64,000 bases of DNA, from contig CALGSZ010000004.1 in assembly GCA_937901745.1 (NCBI GenBank), positions 1 to 64,000 of the forward strand, written 5' to 3'. Origin of the DNA: an uncultured Chloroflexota bacterium. Its GTDB lineage: Bacteria; Chloroflexota; Chloroflexia; Thermomicrobiales; UBA6265. How positions within the stretch are numbered: position 1 is the first letter of the stretch; each line of letters starts with the position of its first letter. The translations under genes and the position numbers were made by a program. Shown here one piece after another: positions 24,747-33,340 of the stretch. Below the pieces are notes generated by a model. It had not been told where the DNA came from, ran no database searches, and worked only from the letters and a program-made list of their open reading frames with translations.

Positions 24747-25685
24747 ATGACTCGGTACATCCTGGGACGGCTGATCAGCCTAGTCTTCGTTCTGCTCGTG
24801 GTCTCGCTGATCGCGTTCCTGCTGATGCACGCCATTCCTGGCGGACCGTTCGATGTCAGCGAACGGCGGTTGCCGGAGGCGACGCGCCAGGCGCAGCTTC
24901 GCAAGTACGGGCTCGACCAGCCGATCTATGTCCAGTACGTCAAATACCTTTGGCGCGCCGTGCACGGCGACTTCGGCGTCTCCTTTCAACGCCCGACCGA
25001 GACTGTCCTCGGCCTGATCGCGAGCCGCTGGCCGGCCACGATCAAGATCGGCATCCCGACGATCTTGCTCGCCTACATCGTCGGGACGGCGCTCGGCTTC
25101 GTCGCGGCCATCAAGCAGAATAGCTGGATTGATTACGCCGTCACCACGGTCGGGACGATCGGCCTGACGATCCCAAACTGGGTCATCGCTACCTGGCTGA
25201 TCCTGATCTTCAGCATTAGGTTCAATCTCCTGCCATCCGGGGAGCTGCACGGCTGGAAGCACTACATCATGCCGGTCGTCGCGTATTCGCTCGCGCCGAT
25301 GGCCCTGGTGGCGCGCTATACCCGCGTCTGTATGCTGGAGACGCTGCGCGCGGATTACGTGCGGACGGCGCGCGCCAAGGGGTTGAGCGAGCGCCGGATT
25401 CTGGTCTGGCACGTGGCGCGCAACGCGATGATTCCGTGGATCACCATCTTGCTCCCCGAGATCCCGAACATCCTGACCGGCTCGATCTTCATCGAGTCGA
25501 TCTTCCGCATCCCGGGCATTGGGAGTTATTTCGCGACCAGCTCGCTCGCGCGCGACTATCCCCTCATTCTCGCGCTGACGCTGCTGGTTGCCACACTCTG
25601 GGGCCTGACTTATCTGATCACCGATATCCTCTACACCGTGCTTGATCCGCGCATTCGCCTCTATGGTCGACGGGCTGGTGGGTAG
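24747..25685 (+). CDS. oligopeptide-type ABC transporter permease (DppB/OppB family)
   Basis: A 312-residue inner-membrane permease with six predicted helices. The N-terminal domain (YILGRLISLVFVLLVVSLIAF, GGPFD, RKYGLDQPIYVQYVKYLW, GDFGVSF) and the cytoplasmic EAA loop (YVRTARAKGLSERRILVWHVARNA) are characteristic. First gene of a three-gene importer unit with the DppC-like permease (2-base gap) and binding protein. No ATPase is in the unit; the pair at 53113-55189 or genes elsewhere may serve it. Confidence 0.93.
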   Translation: MTRYILGRLISLVFVLLVVSLIAFLLMHAIPGGPFDVSERRLPEATRQAQLRKYGLDQPIYVQYVKYLWRAVHGDFGVSFQRPTETVLGLIASRWPATIKIGIPTILLAYIVGTALGFVAAIKQNSWIDYAVTTVGTIGLTIPNWVIATWLILIFSIRFNLLPSGELHGWKHYIMPVVAYSLAPMALVARYTRVCMLETLRADYVRTARAKGLSERRILVWHVARNAMIPWITILLPEIPNILTGSIFIESIFRIPGIGSYFATSSLARDYPLILALTLLVATLWGLTYLITDILYTVLDPRIRLYGRRAGG

Positions 25686-25687
25686 CC

Positions 25688-26623
25688 GTGGAAGGCGCGC
25701 CGATGGAGACGGTAGCCGACCAACCGCGCGTGACCGCACTTGACCGGCCGCGCCGCCAGCGGACGAATCTCGAGCTGGCCACGCGGCGCTTCCTTCGTCA
25801 GCGGCTGGCGGTCGCTGGCTTGGTGATCGTGGTCGCACTGGCGCTCGTTTCGATCTTCGCGCCAGTCGTCGCGCCGACGGGCTACGACGAGGCGGACATC
25901 ATGGCCGCGCGGGAGTTCCCGAGCTGGCGCCATCCGTTCGGCACCGACCCGATCGGCCGTGACTATCTCAGCCGCGTCATCTATGGCATCCGCACCTCGT
26001 TCGTGGTCGGCTTCTTGGCGGTGCTGACCGCCTGTTTGATCGGGGTGCCGCTCGGGCTCGCCGCCGGGCTGCGGGGCGGGTTCACCGATTTCGTCGTCCT
26101 GCGCCTTGTCGAGATCTGGACCGCGGTGCCGCCAATCCTGTTTGCCATCTTCCTGCTGTCGGTGATCAACAGCGGGATCCTCGGCAATCTGCTAGGCAAC
26201 AGCGTGCTCAATGTGGCCATTGTGATCGGCGTGACGAGCTGGGTCGGGCTCTGCCGGCTCACCCGCGCTCAGCTGATTACCCTGCGCGAGCACGAGTACG
26301 TTGCCGCTGCTCGCAGCCTCGGAGCGACCGAGTTTCAGATCGCGGTCCGGCACCTGCTGCCGAACGCGATTCCTCCGCTGATCGTGGCGGCGACGCTGCT
26401 CATGCCGGCGGCGATCTTCGCCGAGGCCGGGTTGAGCTTCCTCGGCCTGGCGATCAACGAGCCGACGCCGAGCCTGGGCAAGATGGTCGCGGATAGCCGG
26501 CAGTGGTTCCAACTCTATTGGCATTTGGCGGTGTTTCCGACAGTGGCGATAGCGTTGTCCGTGCTTGGGTTTGCGTTCGTCGGAGATGGCTTGCGCGATG
26601 CGCTCGATCCGCGCCAGAATTAG
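25688..26623 (+). CDS. oligopeptide-type ABC transporter permease (DppC/OppC family)
   Basis: A 311-residue permease. TM1 is at about 40-62, then FGTDPIGRDYLSRVIYG leads into the transport core with the EAA loop HEYVAAARSLGATEFQIAVRHLLPN and the terminal GDGLRDALDPR. Length is normal for the family. The GTG at 25688 follows the DppB stop by two bases; the ATG at 25703 is an alternative. Confidence 0.93.
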   Translation: MEGAPMETVADQPRVTALDRPRRQRTNLELATRRFLRQRLAVAGLVIVVALALVSIFAPVVAPTGYDEADIMAAREFPSWRHPFGTDPIGRDYLSRVIYGIRTSFVVGFLAVLTACLIGVPLGLAAGLRGGFTDFVVLRLVEIWTAVPPILFAIFLLSVINSGILGNLLGNSVLNVAIVIGVTSWVGLCRLTRAQLITLREHEYVAAARSLGATEFQIAVRHLLPNAIPPLIVAATLLMPAAIFAEAGLSFLGLAINEPTPSLGKMVADSRQWFQLYWHLAVFPTVAIALSVLGFAFVGDGLRDALDPRQN

Positions 26624-26697
26624 GCGCCTCCACATCTCAATCGGCCGGGGTCGACGCCCGGCAAGCGGGCGGGACCGTTAGAGAAAGGAGCAGTCCG

Positions 26698-28476
26698 GTG
26701 ACTGACGACGCTGCGCGCAATGCGCGAGGGACAGGATCGGGGTTCCTGCAGCGCCGGGTGAACCGGCGGACGGTGCTTGGCGGCGCTGCCGGAGTGGCAG
26801 CTGGCTTGGCGAGCGCCGGCCAGCTCCGCGCGGCTCCGATGATTATCCGAAGCCGGAGGACCTCGGGACGATGGCAGGAGGCTCCCGCGGATGCCGCGCC
26901 GCCGGAGCGGCAGGTGATCTACTGGCCGGCCGACGCGGCCAACGTCAAGGCGCTTGACTTCTACGAGAGCGTCTACGAGCGCGGCAGCGCGGGCGACCTC
27001 TTCAGTGAGCCGCTGGTCCGGCTTGACCGAAACTTCACCATCCAACCGGCCGGCGCGGAGTCCTGGTCGAGCAGCGAGGACGGCCGGATCTGGACGTTCA
27101 CGATCCGGCAGGGGATGGTCTGGAGTGACGGCAATCCCGTCACCGCGGAGGACTACGTCGCGACGCTCCGGTACGCGGCGGACCCCGAGCACGCCTGGGA
27201 CTTCACCTGGTACTTCCAGGGCATCATCGCCGGCTGGAACGACGCGATCGAGGGGAAGATCCCGCTCGATCAAATGGGTGTTCGCACCGGCGCCAATGAA
27301 TACGAGCTGGTGATCGAGACGGAGAACCCGGCGCCGTACCTGCCGGCGATGCTGCTCTATTCGTGTCCGCTTTCGAAGGCAGCGCTCGAGACGCACGGGC
27401 CGCTTTACAACACGAACCCGGCGACGGCGGTCTCGTCCGGGCCGTTCATCTTGGCGGAGTGGATTCCGGATCAGCAGATCGTCCTGCGCCGTAACGAGTC
27501 CTACAACGGCACCATGAACGTGCCGGTCAACGAGGTCATCTACAAGCTCACATCGCCGGACAACTATTTCACGCTGTATCAGAGCAACGAGCTCGACTAC
27601 GTCGAGAATCCAGGGCCGGCCGCGATCGAGTTGATGATGGCCGATCCGGAGCTGGCGGGCGAAGTCTACTCTGGCGTCGCGGACTTCCCGACGTACTACA
27701 TCTTCTTCGATGTCACGCAGCCGCCGTTCGACAACAAGCTCGTCCGGCAGGCCTGGAGCCACGCGATCGACCGCGAGGCGATCAAGGAGAGCATCCTTGG
27801 GCCGAGCGGCACGCCGGCCTATTCGTGGCTGGCGCCTGGCTTCCCGGCATCGAACCGCGAGGGGCTGAAGGACATCCAGCGCTTCGATCCGGAGCTGGCG
27901 CGACAGCTGCTCGCCGAGGCGGGCTATCCGAATGGCGAGGGCTTCCCCAAGCTCGAGATGTGGATCCGCGACCGGACGCCGCTCGATCAGGCGGTCCCGG
28001 CTGCCTGCGCGGCGATGCTCAAGGAGCATCTGAACATCGATGTCGAGCTCGTGCAGAAGCCGGCGCAGGAGTTCATGTCTGCCCTGACCGCGAAGCCGAC
28101 GCAGGTTCAGCTCGGCTGGGTCCGCTACGGCATGGACTTCTTCGATCCGTACAACATGCTCAGTGTCTGGGTTTCCGGCGGCCGCCATTCGTGGTCCAAT
28201 CCGGAGTACGATGCCAAGGTCAAGGAGGCCGCCGAGTACCTCGGGCCGCCGGAAGAGCGCATCCGGATGTTCCAGGAGGCGGAGCGCATCCTCGTCGAGG
28301 ATGTCCCCGCGGTTTTCGTCTTCCATGGAACGTATCCGCAGGTGATCAAGCCGTGGCTACTCGGCGCCTTCAAGGAGCCGGATGAGAACGGCATCTCGGC
28401 GCTGCACTGGCCTGGCTACACGACGATGAGCACGGTGCCGCAGGAGCTGTACGTCGGCAAAGAGGCGCCGCGGTAG
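26698..28476 (+). CDS. Tat-exported family-5 solute-binding protein (peptide-type ABC importer)
   Basis: A 592-residue protein with a twin-arginine signal (NRRTVLGGAAG, residues 22-32) and then the canonical SBP_5 order. LFSEPLVRLD (101-110), WTFTIRQGMVWSDGNPVTAEDYV (about 132-154), SSGPFILAEW (246-255), the ELDY segment (298-301), PPFDNKLVRQAWSHAIDRE (342-360) and DPELARQLLAEAGYP follow in sequence. The GTG start at 26698 is fixed by AAAGGAG (26684-26690); the longer open frame upstream runs inside the permease gene. It delivers peptides or other oligomers to the two permeases upstream. Confidence 0.93.
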   Translation: MTDDAARNARGTGSGFLQRRVNRRTVLGGAAGVAAGLASAGQLRAAPMIIRSRRTSGRWQEAPADAAPPERQVIYWPADAANVKALDFYESVYERGSAGDLFSEPLVRLDRNFTIQPAGAESWSSSEDGRIWTFTIRQGMVWSDGNPVTAEDYVATLRYAADPEHAWDFTWYFQGIIAGWNDAIEGKIPLDQMGVRTGANEYELVIETENPAPYLPAMLLYSCPLSKAALETHGPLYNTNPATAVSSGPFILAEWIPDQQIVLRRNESYNGTMNVPVNEVIYKLTSPDNYFTLYQSNELDYVENPGPAAIELMMADPELAGEVYSGVADFPTYYIFFDVTQPPFDNKLVRQAWSHAIDREAIKESILGPSGTPAYSWLAPGFPASNREGLKDIQRFDPELARQLLAEAGYPNGEGFPKLEMWIRDRTPLDQAVPAACAAMLKEHLNIDVELVQKPAQEFMSALTAKPTQVQLGWVRYGMDFFDPYNMLSVWVSGGRHSWSNPEYDAKVKEAAEYLGPPEERIRMFQEAERILVEDVPAVFVFHGTYPQVIKPWLLGAFKEPDENGISALHWPGYTTMSTVPQELYVGKEAPR

Positions 28477-28483
28477 TGAGCTT

Positions 28484-28524
28484 GGGCCGGGGACCGGCCG
28501 CGTAAACGGTCCCCGGCCCTTCTT
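28484..28524 (+). terminator. intrinsic terminator of the peptide importer operon
   Basis: A perfect 13-bp GC-rich stem (28484-28496 with 28507-28519) with a 10-nt loop, followed by TTCTT, starting 8 bases after the binding-protein stop. Confidence 0.85.
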
Positions 28525-28598
28525 GGGCGTATCAGGCAGAGTGGAGTGCGGACAGAAGGCTAGGGTGCGAGCGTGCGAAGGCCGCAAGGGGTGTGCAT

Positions 28599-29759
28599 GT
28601 GACCGGGTCGCTGCGAGACCTGTTTCTTCTCGACCCTTCGATTCACTTCTTGAATCACGGCTCATTCGGCGCTTGTCCGAAGCCGGTCTTCGAGGAGTAC
28701 CAGTGCTGGCAGCGTGAGCTGGAGCGCCAGCCGGTCGAGTTCCTCGGACGCCGGTTCGACAACCTGATGCAGAATGCCCGCGAGGAGCTGGCGGCCTTCC
28801 TCAACGTCAACCCGGAGCACGTCGTCTTCGTCACCAATGCGACGTGGGGCGTCAACGTAATCGCCCGCTCGATCGACCTCGAGCCCGGCGATGAGGTCCT
28901 GACGACGGACCACGAGTATGGCGCCTGCACGATGACCTGGGAGTACTTGCTCGGGAAGATCGGCGCGCGCTTGGTCCGCTGCGAGATTCCGATACCCGTG
29001 ACCTCCCAGGAGGAGATTGTCGAGCGCTTCTGGAGCGCGGTGACGCCGCGAACCAAGGTCGTCTACCTGAGCCACATCACCTCGGCGACTGCGCTGATCT
29101 TCCCGGTAAAGGAGATTTGCCGCCGCGCGCGCGAGGAGGGGATTCTCTCGGTCGTGGACGGCGCGCACGCTCCCGGCCAGATTCCGCTCGACCTGCAAGA
29201 CATCGGCGCCGACGTCTACACCGGCAACCTCCACAAGTGGCTCTGCGCCCCGAAGGGAGCCGGTTTCCTCTATGTCCGGCCCGAGGAGCAGGATTGGGTC
29301 GAATCGCTCGTGATTAGCTGGGGCTGGGGCCGCGAGGGGACGCTGGCCGAGTCCACCTTCGTCCAGCGGAACGAGTGGCAAGGGACGCGCGACATCGCAG
29401 CGTTCCTCAGCGTTCCGGCGGCGATCCGTTTCCAGCGCGAGCATGGTTGGGACGAGGTCCGCGCACGCTGCCATGAGCTGGCGCGGGAGGCGCGCCTGCG
29501 CATCGCGGCGCTGACCGGCTTGCCCCCGATCTCGCCAGACTCTCCCGAGTGGTTCAGCCAGATGGTCTCCTGCCCGGTCCCGGCGACGGACGTGCAGACG
29601 CTGAAGGACCGGCTGTACGACGAGTTCCGCGTCGAGGTGCCGGTGTCGCGGTGGAAGGATCGCGCGACGCTCGTGCGGGCATCGTTCCAGGCATATAACG
29701 ACGCCCGTGACCTGGACGCGCTCCTCGACGGTCTGGCGGCGATCCTCCCCAGCGTCTAG
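28599..29759 (+). CDS. class V aminotransferase-fold PLP enzyme (isopenicillin N epimerase-like)
   Basis: A 386-residue PLP-dependent enzyme. FLNHGSFGACPKPVF near the N-terminus, FVTNATWGVNVIARSIDL, SVVDGAHAPGQIPLDLQDIGADVYTGNLHKWLCAPKGAGFLYV (Asp for the pyridine nitrogen, His-Lys Schiff-base site) and RVSFQAYND-like ending (VRASFQAYND) place it with CefD-like and cysteine desulfurase-fold proteins. True substrate unknown. The GTG at 28599 gives ideal spacing to AAGGGG (28586-28591); GTG 28593 is an alternative. It ends 6 bases before the convergent sugar permease gene. Confidence 0.88.
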   Translation: MTGSLRDLFLLDPSIHFLNHGSFGACPKPVFEEYQCWQRELERQPVEFLGRRFDNLMQNAREELAAFLNVNPEHVVFVTNATWGVNVIARSIDLEPGDEVLTTDHEYGACTMTWEYLLGKIGARLVRCEIPIPVTSQEEIVERFWSAVTPRTKVVYLSHITSATALIFPVKEICRRAREEGILSVVDGAHAPGQIPLDLQDIGADVYTGNLHKWLCAPKGAGFLYVRPEEQDWVESLVISWGWGREGTLAESTFVQRNEWQGTRDIAAFLSVPAAIRFQREHGWDEVRARCHELAREARLRIAALTGLPPISPDSPEWFSQMVSCPVPATDVQTLKDRLYDEFRVEVPVSRWKDRATLVRASFQAYNDARDLDALLDGLAAILPSV

Positions 29760-29765
29760 CGCGAC

Positions 29766-30644
29766 CTATCGGCCGTCCCAGGCCAGCGCCCTGACGTCGT
29801 GGAGGAAGGCGCGCTGGACGAGCAAGAAGACGGCGATCACCGGCGCCGTGACCATCACCGAGCCGGCCATCAGGAGCGGCCAGTTCGTCCGGTCGAGCTG
29901 AAGCAGCGCCTGAAGGCCGAGCGGGAGCGTCATCTTCGCCGTTGATTGAATGTAGATTAGCGGATCGACGAAGTTGCTCCAGTAGCGGATGAAGGCGAGG
30001 ACGCCGACGGCGACGGCGGTCGGCCGAGCGAGCGGGAGCGCGATGCCCGCCCAAAGACGGAACGCGCTGGCGCCGTCGAGTCGCGCTGCCTCGTAGATGC
30101 CCGGCGGGATGCGCAGGAACGTCCAGAGATAGAGCAAGACGAAAAACGGCGAAGTCCCGAAGAGCGCCGGGAAGATGAGCGAGGCGCGGGTGTCGATCAA
30201 GCCCGCCTCTTTGACCATGATGAAGCGCGGCAGCCAGAGCGCCGTCATCGGCATCATCATCGCGCCGACGGCGAGTGCTGTCACGCGGAGCCGCCACTCG
30301 CGCGAGGCCTGCGAGAGGGCGAAGCCGGCCAGCGAGGCAACGACGACGGTGATGGGCACGGCGATCGCGACGACGAGCACCGAGTTGAGCGTGAACTGAG
30401 CGAACTGAATGACGCGGAAGACCTCGCTGTAGTTCTCCCACGCGGTCGGTCTTGGCCACCATTCGAGGTGTAGCGGCAGCGGCTTGCCCGTCTGGCGCAG
30501 CGAGAGCGTCACCATCCAGACCAGCGGCAACACGAGTCCGACCGAAATGGCAGTCGCGACGATACGCCAAACGAGCGCCCGCGCCATCGTTCGCCAGCGT
30601 GGCACGCCGCGCACCGTCAGTCCACTGATGCGCTCACTCGACAT
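29766..30644 (-). CDS. sugar ABC transporter permease (MalG family)
   Basis: A 292-residue CUT1-type permease. TM1 is in the N-terminal third, followed by the usual periplasmic segment (KPLPLHLEWWPRPTAWENY). The EAA loop is YEAARLDGASAFRLWAGIALPLARP, and it ends LFLLVQRAF-like with a short cytoplasmic tail. It overlaps the upstream MalF-type gene by 11 bases. The pair has no adjacent binding protein or ATPase; the CUT1 binding protein at 41157-42539 is a candidate partner. Confidence 0.92.
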   Translation of the reverse strand: MSSERISGLTVRGVPRWRTMARALVWRIVATAISVGLVLPLVWMVTLSLRQTGKPLPLHLEWWPRPTAWENYSEVFRVIQFAQFTLNSVLVVAIAVPITVVVASLAGFALSQASREWRLRVTALAVGAMMMPMTALWLPRFIMVKEAGLIDTRASLIFPALFGTSPFFVLLYLWTFLRIPPGIYEAARLDGASAFRLWAGIALPLARPTAVAVGVLAFIRYWSNFVDPLIYIQSTAKMTLPLGLQALLQLDRTNWPLLMAGSVMVTAPVIAVFLLVQRAFLHDVRALAWDGR

Positions 30645-31626
30645 CGCGGAACCCCAGTCGCCAGCGCACGGCGACCCGATATTGCAGCAGCAACATCAGT
30701 GCCGTCAGCAGGAACATGGCCCAGGTCATCGCCGCGGCATAGCCGAAGCGCAGGTAGTCGAACGCTTCTCGGTAGATATGAAGCGGGAGAAACGTGGTCG
30801 CGTAGTTCGGTCCGCCGCCGCGCCCGACGATCAGCGCCGGGACGAAGTTCGACTGGAGACTGAGGATCGTGTCGCGGAAGAGCAGGATCAGGAGAACCGG
30901 CGAGATCAACGGCAGGACGATCCGCCAGAACGCTTGCCAGGGTGTGCTGCCGTCAACCGCTGCCTGATCTCGCAGCTCTCGCGGAACGTCGCTGAGGGCG
31001 GCGAGGCAGACGACGAAGCCTTCCCCGAGCTGCCAGGAGAGCATCAAGATGATGCCGAACCGGGCTGGCCATTCCTCGACCGTCCAGGCTGGACCGGTGA
31101 TGCCAAAGAGCGCCAGGAATTGGTTGAGCGGGCCGTAAATCGGATTGAGCACCCAGAGCCACGTTACCGCCCAGGCGACATCGGGAACGACGGTTGGCAG
31201 GTAGGCCATTGCCCGGTACGCACCGACGCCGCGCGCGCGGCGGGCCAGCAGCAGCGCGAGGCAGAGCGCGCCGACGAGCCGCAGCGGAATCGCGATGCCG
31301 ACAAAGACGAAGGAATTGAAGATGGCCTTGTGAAAGATCGGGTCATCGAGCATCTCCCGAAAGTTGCCGAGACCGCGATAGAGCGGCGGCTCGATGCCGT
31401 TGAAGGTGAAGAACGCCAGCGCGAGCCCGGCGATGGCTGGCAGGAAATCCCAGACGACCATGCCCAGCACGAACGGCGCGAGCATGAGGCCGAGCTGGAC
31501 GCGGTAGGAGAGGCGGAAGCGGCGGGCTCGGGGAGTCGTGATCGCGCCGAAGGCGTCGCGCTCGCGCGGGCCGGTATCCGGCGCGACCTGACGTTCGTCC
31601 GCGATTTCAGTCGGCGTGGCGTTCAC
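30634..31626 (-). CDS. sugar ABC transporter permease (MalF family)
   Basis: A 330-residue CUT1 permease: basic N-terminal tail, TM1 (LGLMLAPFVLGMVVWDFLPAI), six helices overall, EAA loop RDQAAVDGSTPWQAFWRIVLPLISP. The start is GTG at 31626 with AGGG upstream. It probably follows the small membrane protein and secreted protein genes in a minus-strand unit. Confidence 0.92.
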   Translation of the reverse strand: MNATPTEIADERQVAPDTGPRERDAFGAITTPRARRFRLSYRVQLGLMLAPFVLGMVVWDFLPAIAGLALAFFTFNGIEPPLYRGLGNFREMLDDPIFHKAIFNSFVFVGIAIPLRLVGALCLALLLARRARGVGAYRAMAYLPTVVPDVAWAVTWLWVLNPIYGPLNQFLALFGITGPAWTVEEWPARFGIILMLSWQLGEGFVVCLAALSDVPRELRDQAAVDGSTPWQAFWRIVLPLISPVLLILLFRDTILSLQSNFVPALIVGRGGGPNYATTFLPLHIYREAFDYLRFGYAAAMTWAMFLLTALMLLLQYRVAVRWRLGFRDVE

Positions 31627-31719
31627 GCGGGCAACCCTACGAGCGCCGGGGACGGATGAGGCGACCGTTGCCGGCAGCCTTGCTCGCGTCGCGTTCGGTG
31701 ATTCCCGCTTGCGCCGTCG

Positions 31720-31929
31720 CTACGAGATTGCGCGCGCGATGAGCAAGATCGCGACGGCGATAGCGGTGGCTAGCAACGTCAGAACCGTGCAGCTCAGTGC
31801 GACGAAGGAGCCGGTGCCGACGGTTGAGTCTGGATCGGCGCCGGCCGCTTGCTGGGGTGTCGTCTCCGCCTCAGCCGGCGCCGGCTCTGGATTGCGCTCA
31901 GTTGGCTCCTGCTTGCTATTCGACGCCAT
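31720..31929 (-). CDS. small single-pass membrane protein (69 residues)
   Basis: From the ATG at 31929: a Glu/Pro/Ala-rich soluble stretch of about 38 residues (MASNSKQEPTERNPEP) followed by a hydrophobic helix (VALSCTVLTLLATAIAVAILL) and a short positive end. The start lies inside the last codons of the upstream secreted-protein gene (14-base overlap), suggesting coupling. No family recognised; the composition change from the alternative upstream frame to a clean linker-plus-TM pattern is the evidence that it is real. Confidence 0.5.
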   Translation of the reverse strand: MASNSKQEPTERNPEPAPAEAETTPQQAAGADPDSTVGTGSFVALSCTVLTLLATAIAVAILLIARAIS

Positions 31930-32863
31930 CCCAGCGCCAGGCACCATCTTCAAGGACGAAGCGGAAGCGAGTGAAGTCCTCGCTGCCCGCGATCTGCGTT
32001 CGCACGATGGCGGAGACGTGCGTGGCGTCTTGGATGTTGAGGTCGCCAGCCCGCTCGAAGACGAACGGGACCGCCATCGCCTGCTGCAAGAGCGCGTTGA
32101 ACTCGGCGTCCGTGAGATCGTCCGCACCGAGCGACGCCTTGAACTGCGGCAGGAAACTGGAGCTAAGGAGCGGGAGGAAGAGTGATGGATCGCCGGTCGT
32201 CCAACAGGCAGTCATCTGCGCCAGCAGCCAGTCAATCTCCTCCGCGATTTCCACATCGCTCTCGCTTGGCCCAGCGGCCGGCGTGCCGAGCAGCGCCGCG
32301 AGTGACAGCTCAGCTTCCGGCGTAGGGGTGGCGCCGTCGGTGACTTGCGCGCCGGTCAGGCAGGCGACGAATGCCGTCAGCTCGCGCGTCGAGAGGAGTA
32401 TCCGCCGCGACTGGCACTGCTCCTCAATGGGGAGGAGCGACAGTCGCTCGGTACCGATGAGCTCCCAGCGGTAGGTACCGGTGGAGACGTCGGTCTCGCC
32501 GTCTGGCCCGACGGTGCAGGCCAGCAAGCCACTTTCGTCCGTGAGTGTGATCCGCTCCCCGTCCAACTCGAAGAATCCGGTCACGACTGGACCGACGTCC
32601 TGACGGGCGATCTCGTAGGTGCCATCCGGCGAGAAGGAGATGCGCCACCGGCCGAGGAGCGACGGCCCGTTCGGCAGATCGAACGGCACGTCGAGGCGAC
32701 CGATGGTCACGGCGAATTCGCCGGAGAGGGAATCGTCATCCGTCTGCGCGGAAAGGCGCTGCGGCGAGGCGATCGTCCCGAGCACCATCAGCAAGACGAG
32801 CGCGACCGCGAACCGGCGCAGCAGGTTCCAGACGCCAAGCGTCACGTTCGTCGGTTGGTCCAT
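31916..32863 (-). CDS. secreted hypothetical protein (315 residues)
   Basis: An N-terminal signal sequence (RRFAVALVLLMVLGTIASPQRLSAQ, cleavage near residue 40) is followed by two apparent domains. The first is a beta-rich, lipocalin-like segment (about 45-160, with GRWRISFSPDGTYEI and GFFELDGERITLTDESGLLAC). The second is a helical region (about 200-315) ending in a SnoaL/NTF2-like strand pattern (FRFVLEDGAWRWDGVE). I cannot name a family. It heads the minus-strand unit with the small membrane protein and the sugar permeases. Confidence 0.75.
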   Translation of the reverse strand: MDQPTNVTLGVWNLLRRFAVALVLLMVLGTIASPQRLSAQTDDDSLSGEFAVTIGRLDVPFDLPNGPSLLGRWRISFSPDGTYEIARQDVGPVVTGFFELDGERITLTDESGLLACTVGPDGETDVSTGTYRWELIGTERLSLLPIEEQCQSRRILLSTRELTAFVACLTGAQVTDGATPTPEAELSLAALLGTPAAGPSESDVEIAEEIDWLLAQMTACWTTGDPSLFLPLLSSSFLPQFKASLGADDLTDAEFNALLQQAMAVPFVFERAGDLNIQDATHVSAIVRTQIAGSEDFTRFRFVLEDGAWRWDGVE

Positions 32864-33340
32864 ATCGCGTCGCTCCGATCTGAGGCCGATGGTCCGAAGT
32901 GCGTCGTGTCACCGTCGTCGGGCGACTGCTCCGATTCGGACCGACGTAAGCATTCCAAAGTCCGCGTCACATTGCAGACAGATGCGCTCGACGTATTGGT
33001 GAGTGTAGCGGCATTGGCGGACCGAATGACGGGAGTCCAGACTACCCTGACCGCGGGCGGATTGATGATGGGCGAACGCTCTGTCATTCGTGATACCGTA
33101 CGCTTGAACGCCGGTGTTACGAAAGTCTAGCATGGGGCAGCATGGATCAGATCGGCGGCAGGAGAAGAGGTCGGCTCGCTCAGCAGATCGCAACATCCGG
33201 CGCCGAGCGCTCACGAGGTGAGCGAATGCACAGGTGGTCCGTTGCCAGGCGTGCTGCCTTGGCGTTGCCAATCATAGCTGGCGCGCCGCCGGACGTCGCG
33301 TGACGGGCCGGATCGTCGTTTGGTCGGGTGGGAGTTGGCG
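32864..33340. other. divergent intergenic region
   Basis: About 480 bases without a convincing gene. On the plus strand TTGAAC (33104-33109), an 18-bp spacer and TAGCAT (33128-33133) form a possible promoter for the downstream Asp-box protein gene, with a leader of about 200 nt. No RNA gene seen. Confidence 0.4.

Noticed and set aside
26620..28326. 568-residue minus-strand frame opposite the binding protein
   Set aside because: Antisense shadow; the sense frame has a Tat signal and complete SBP_5 motifs.
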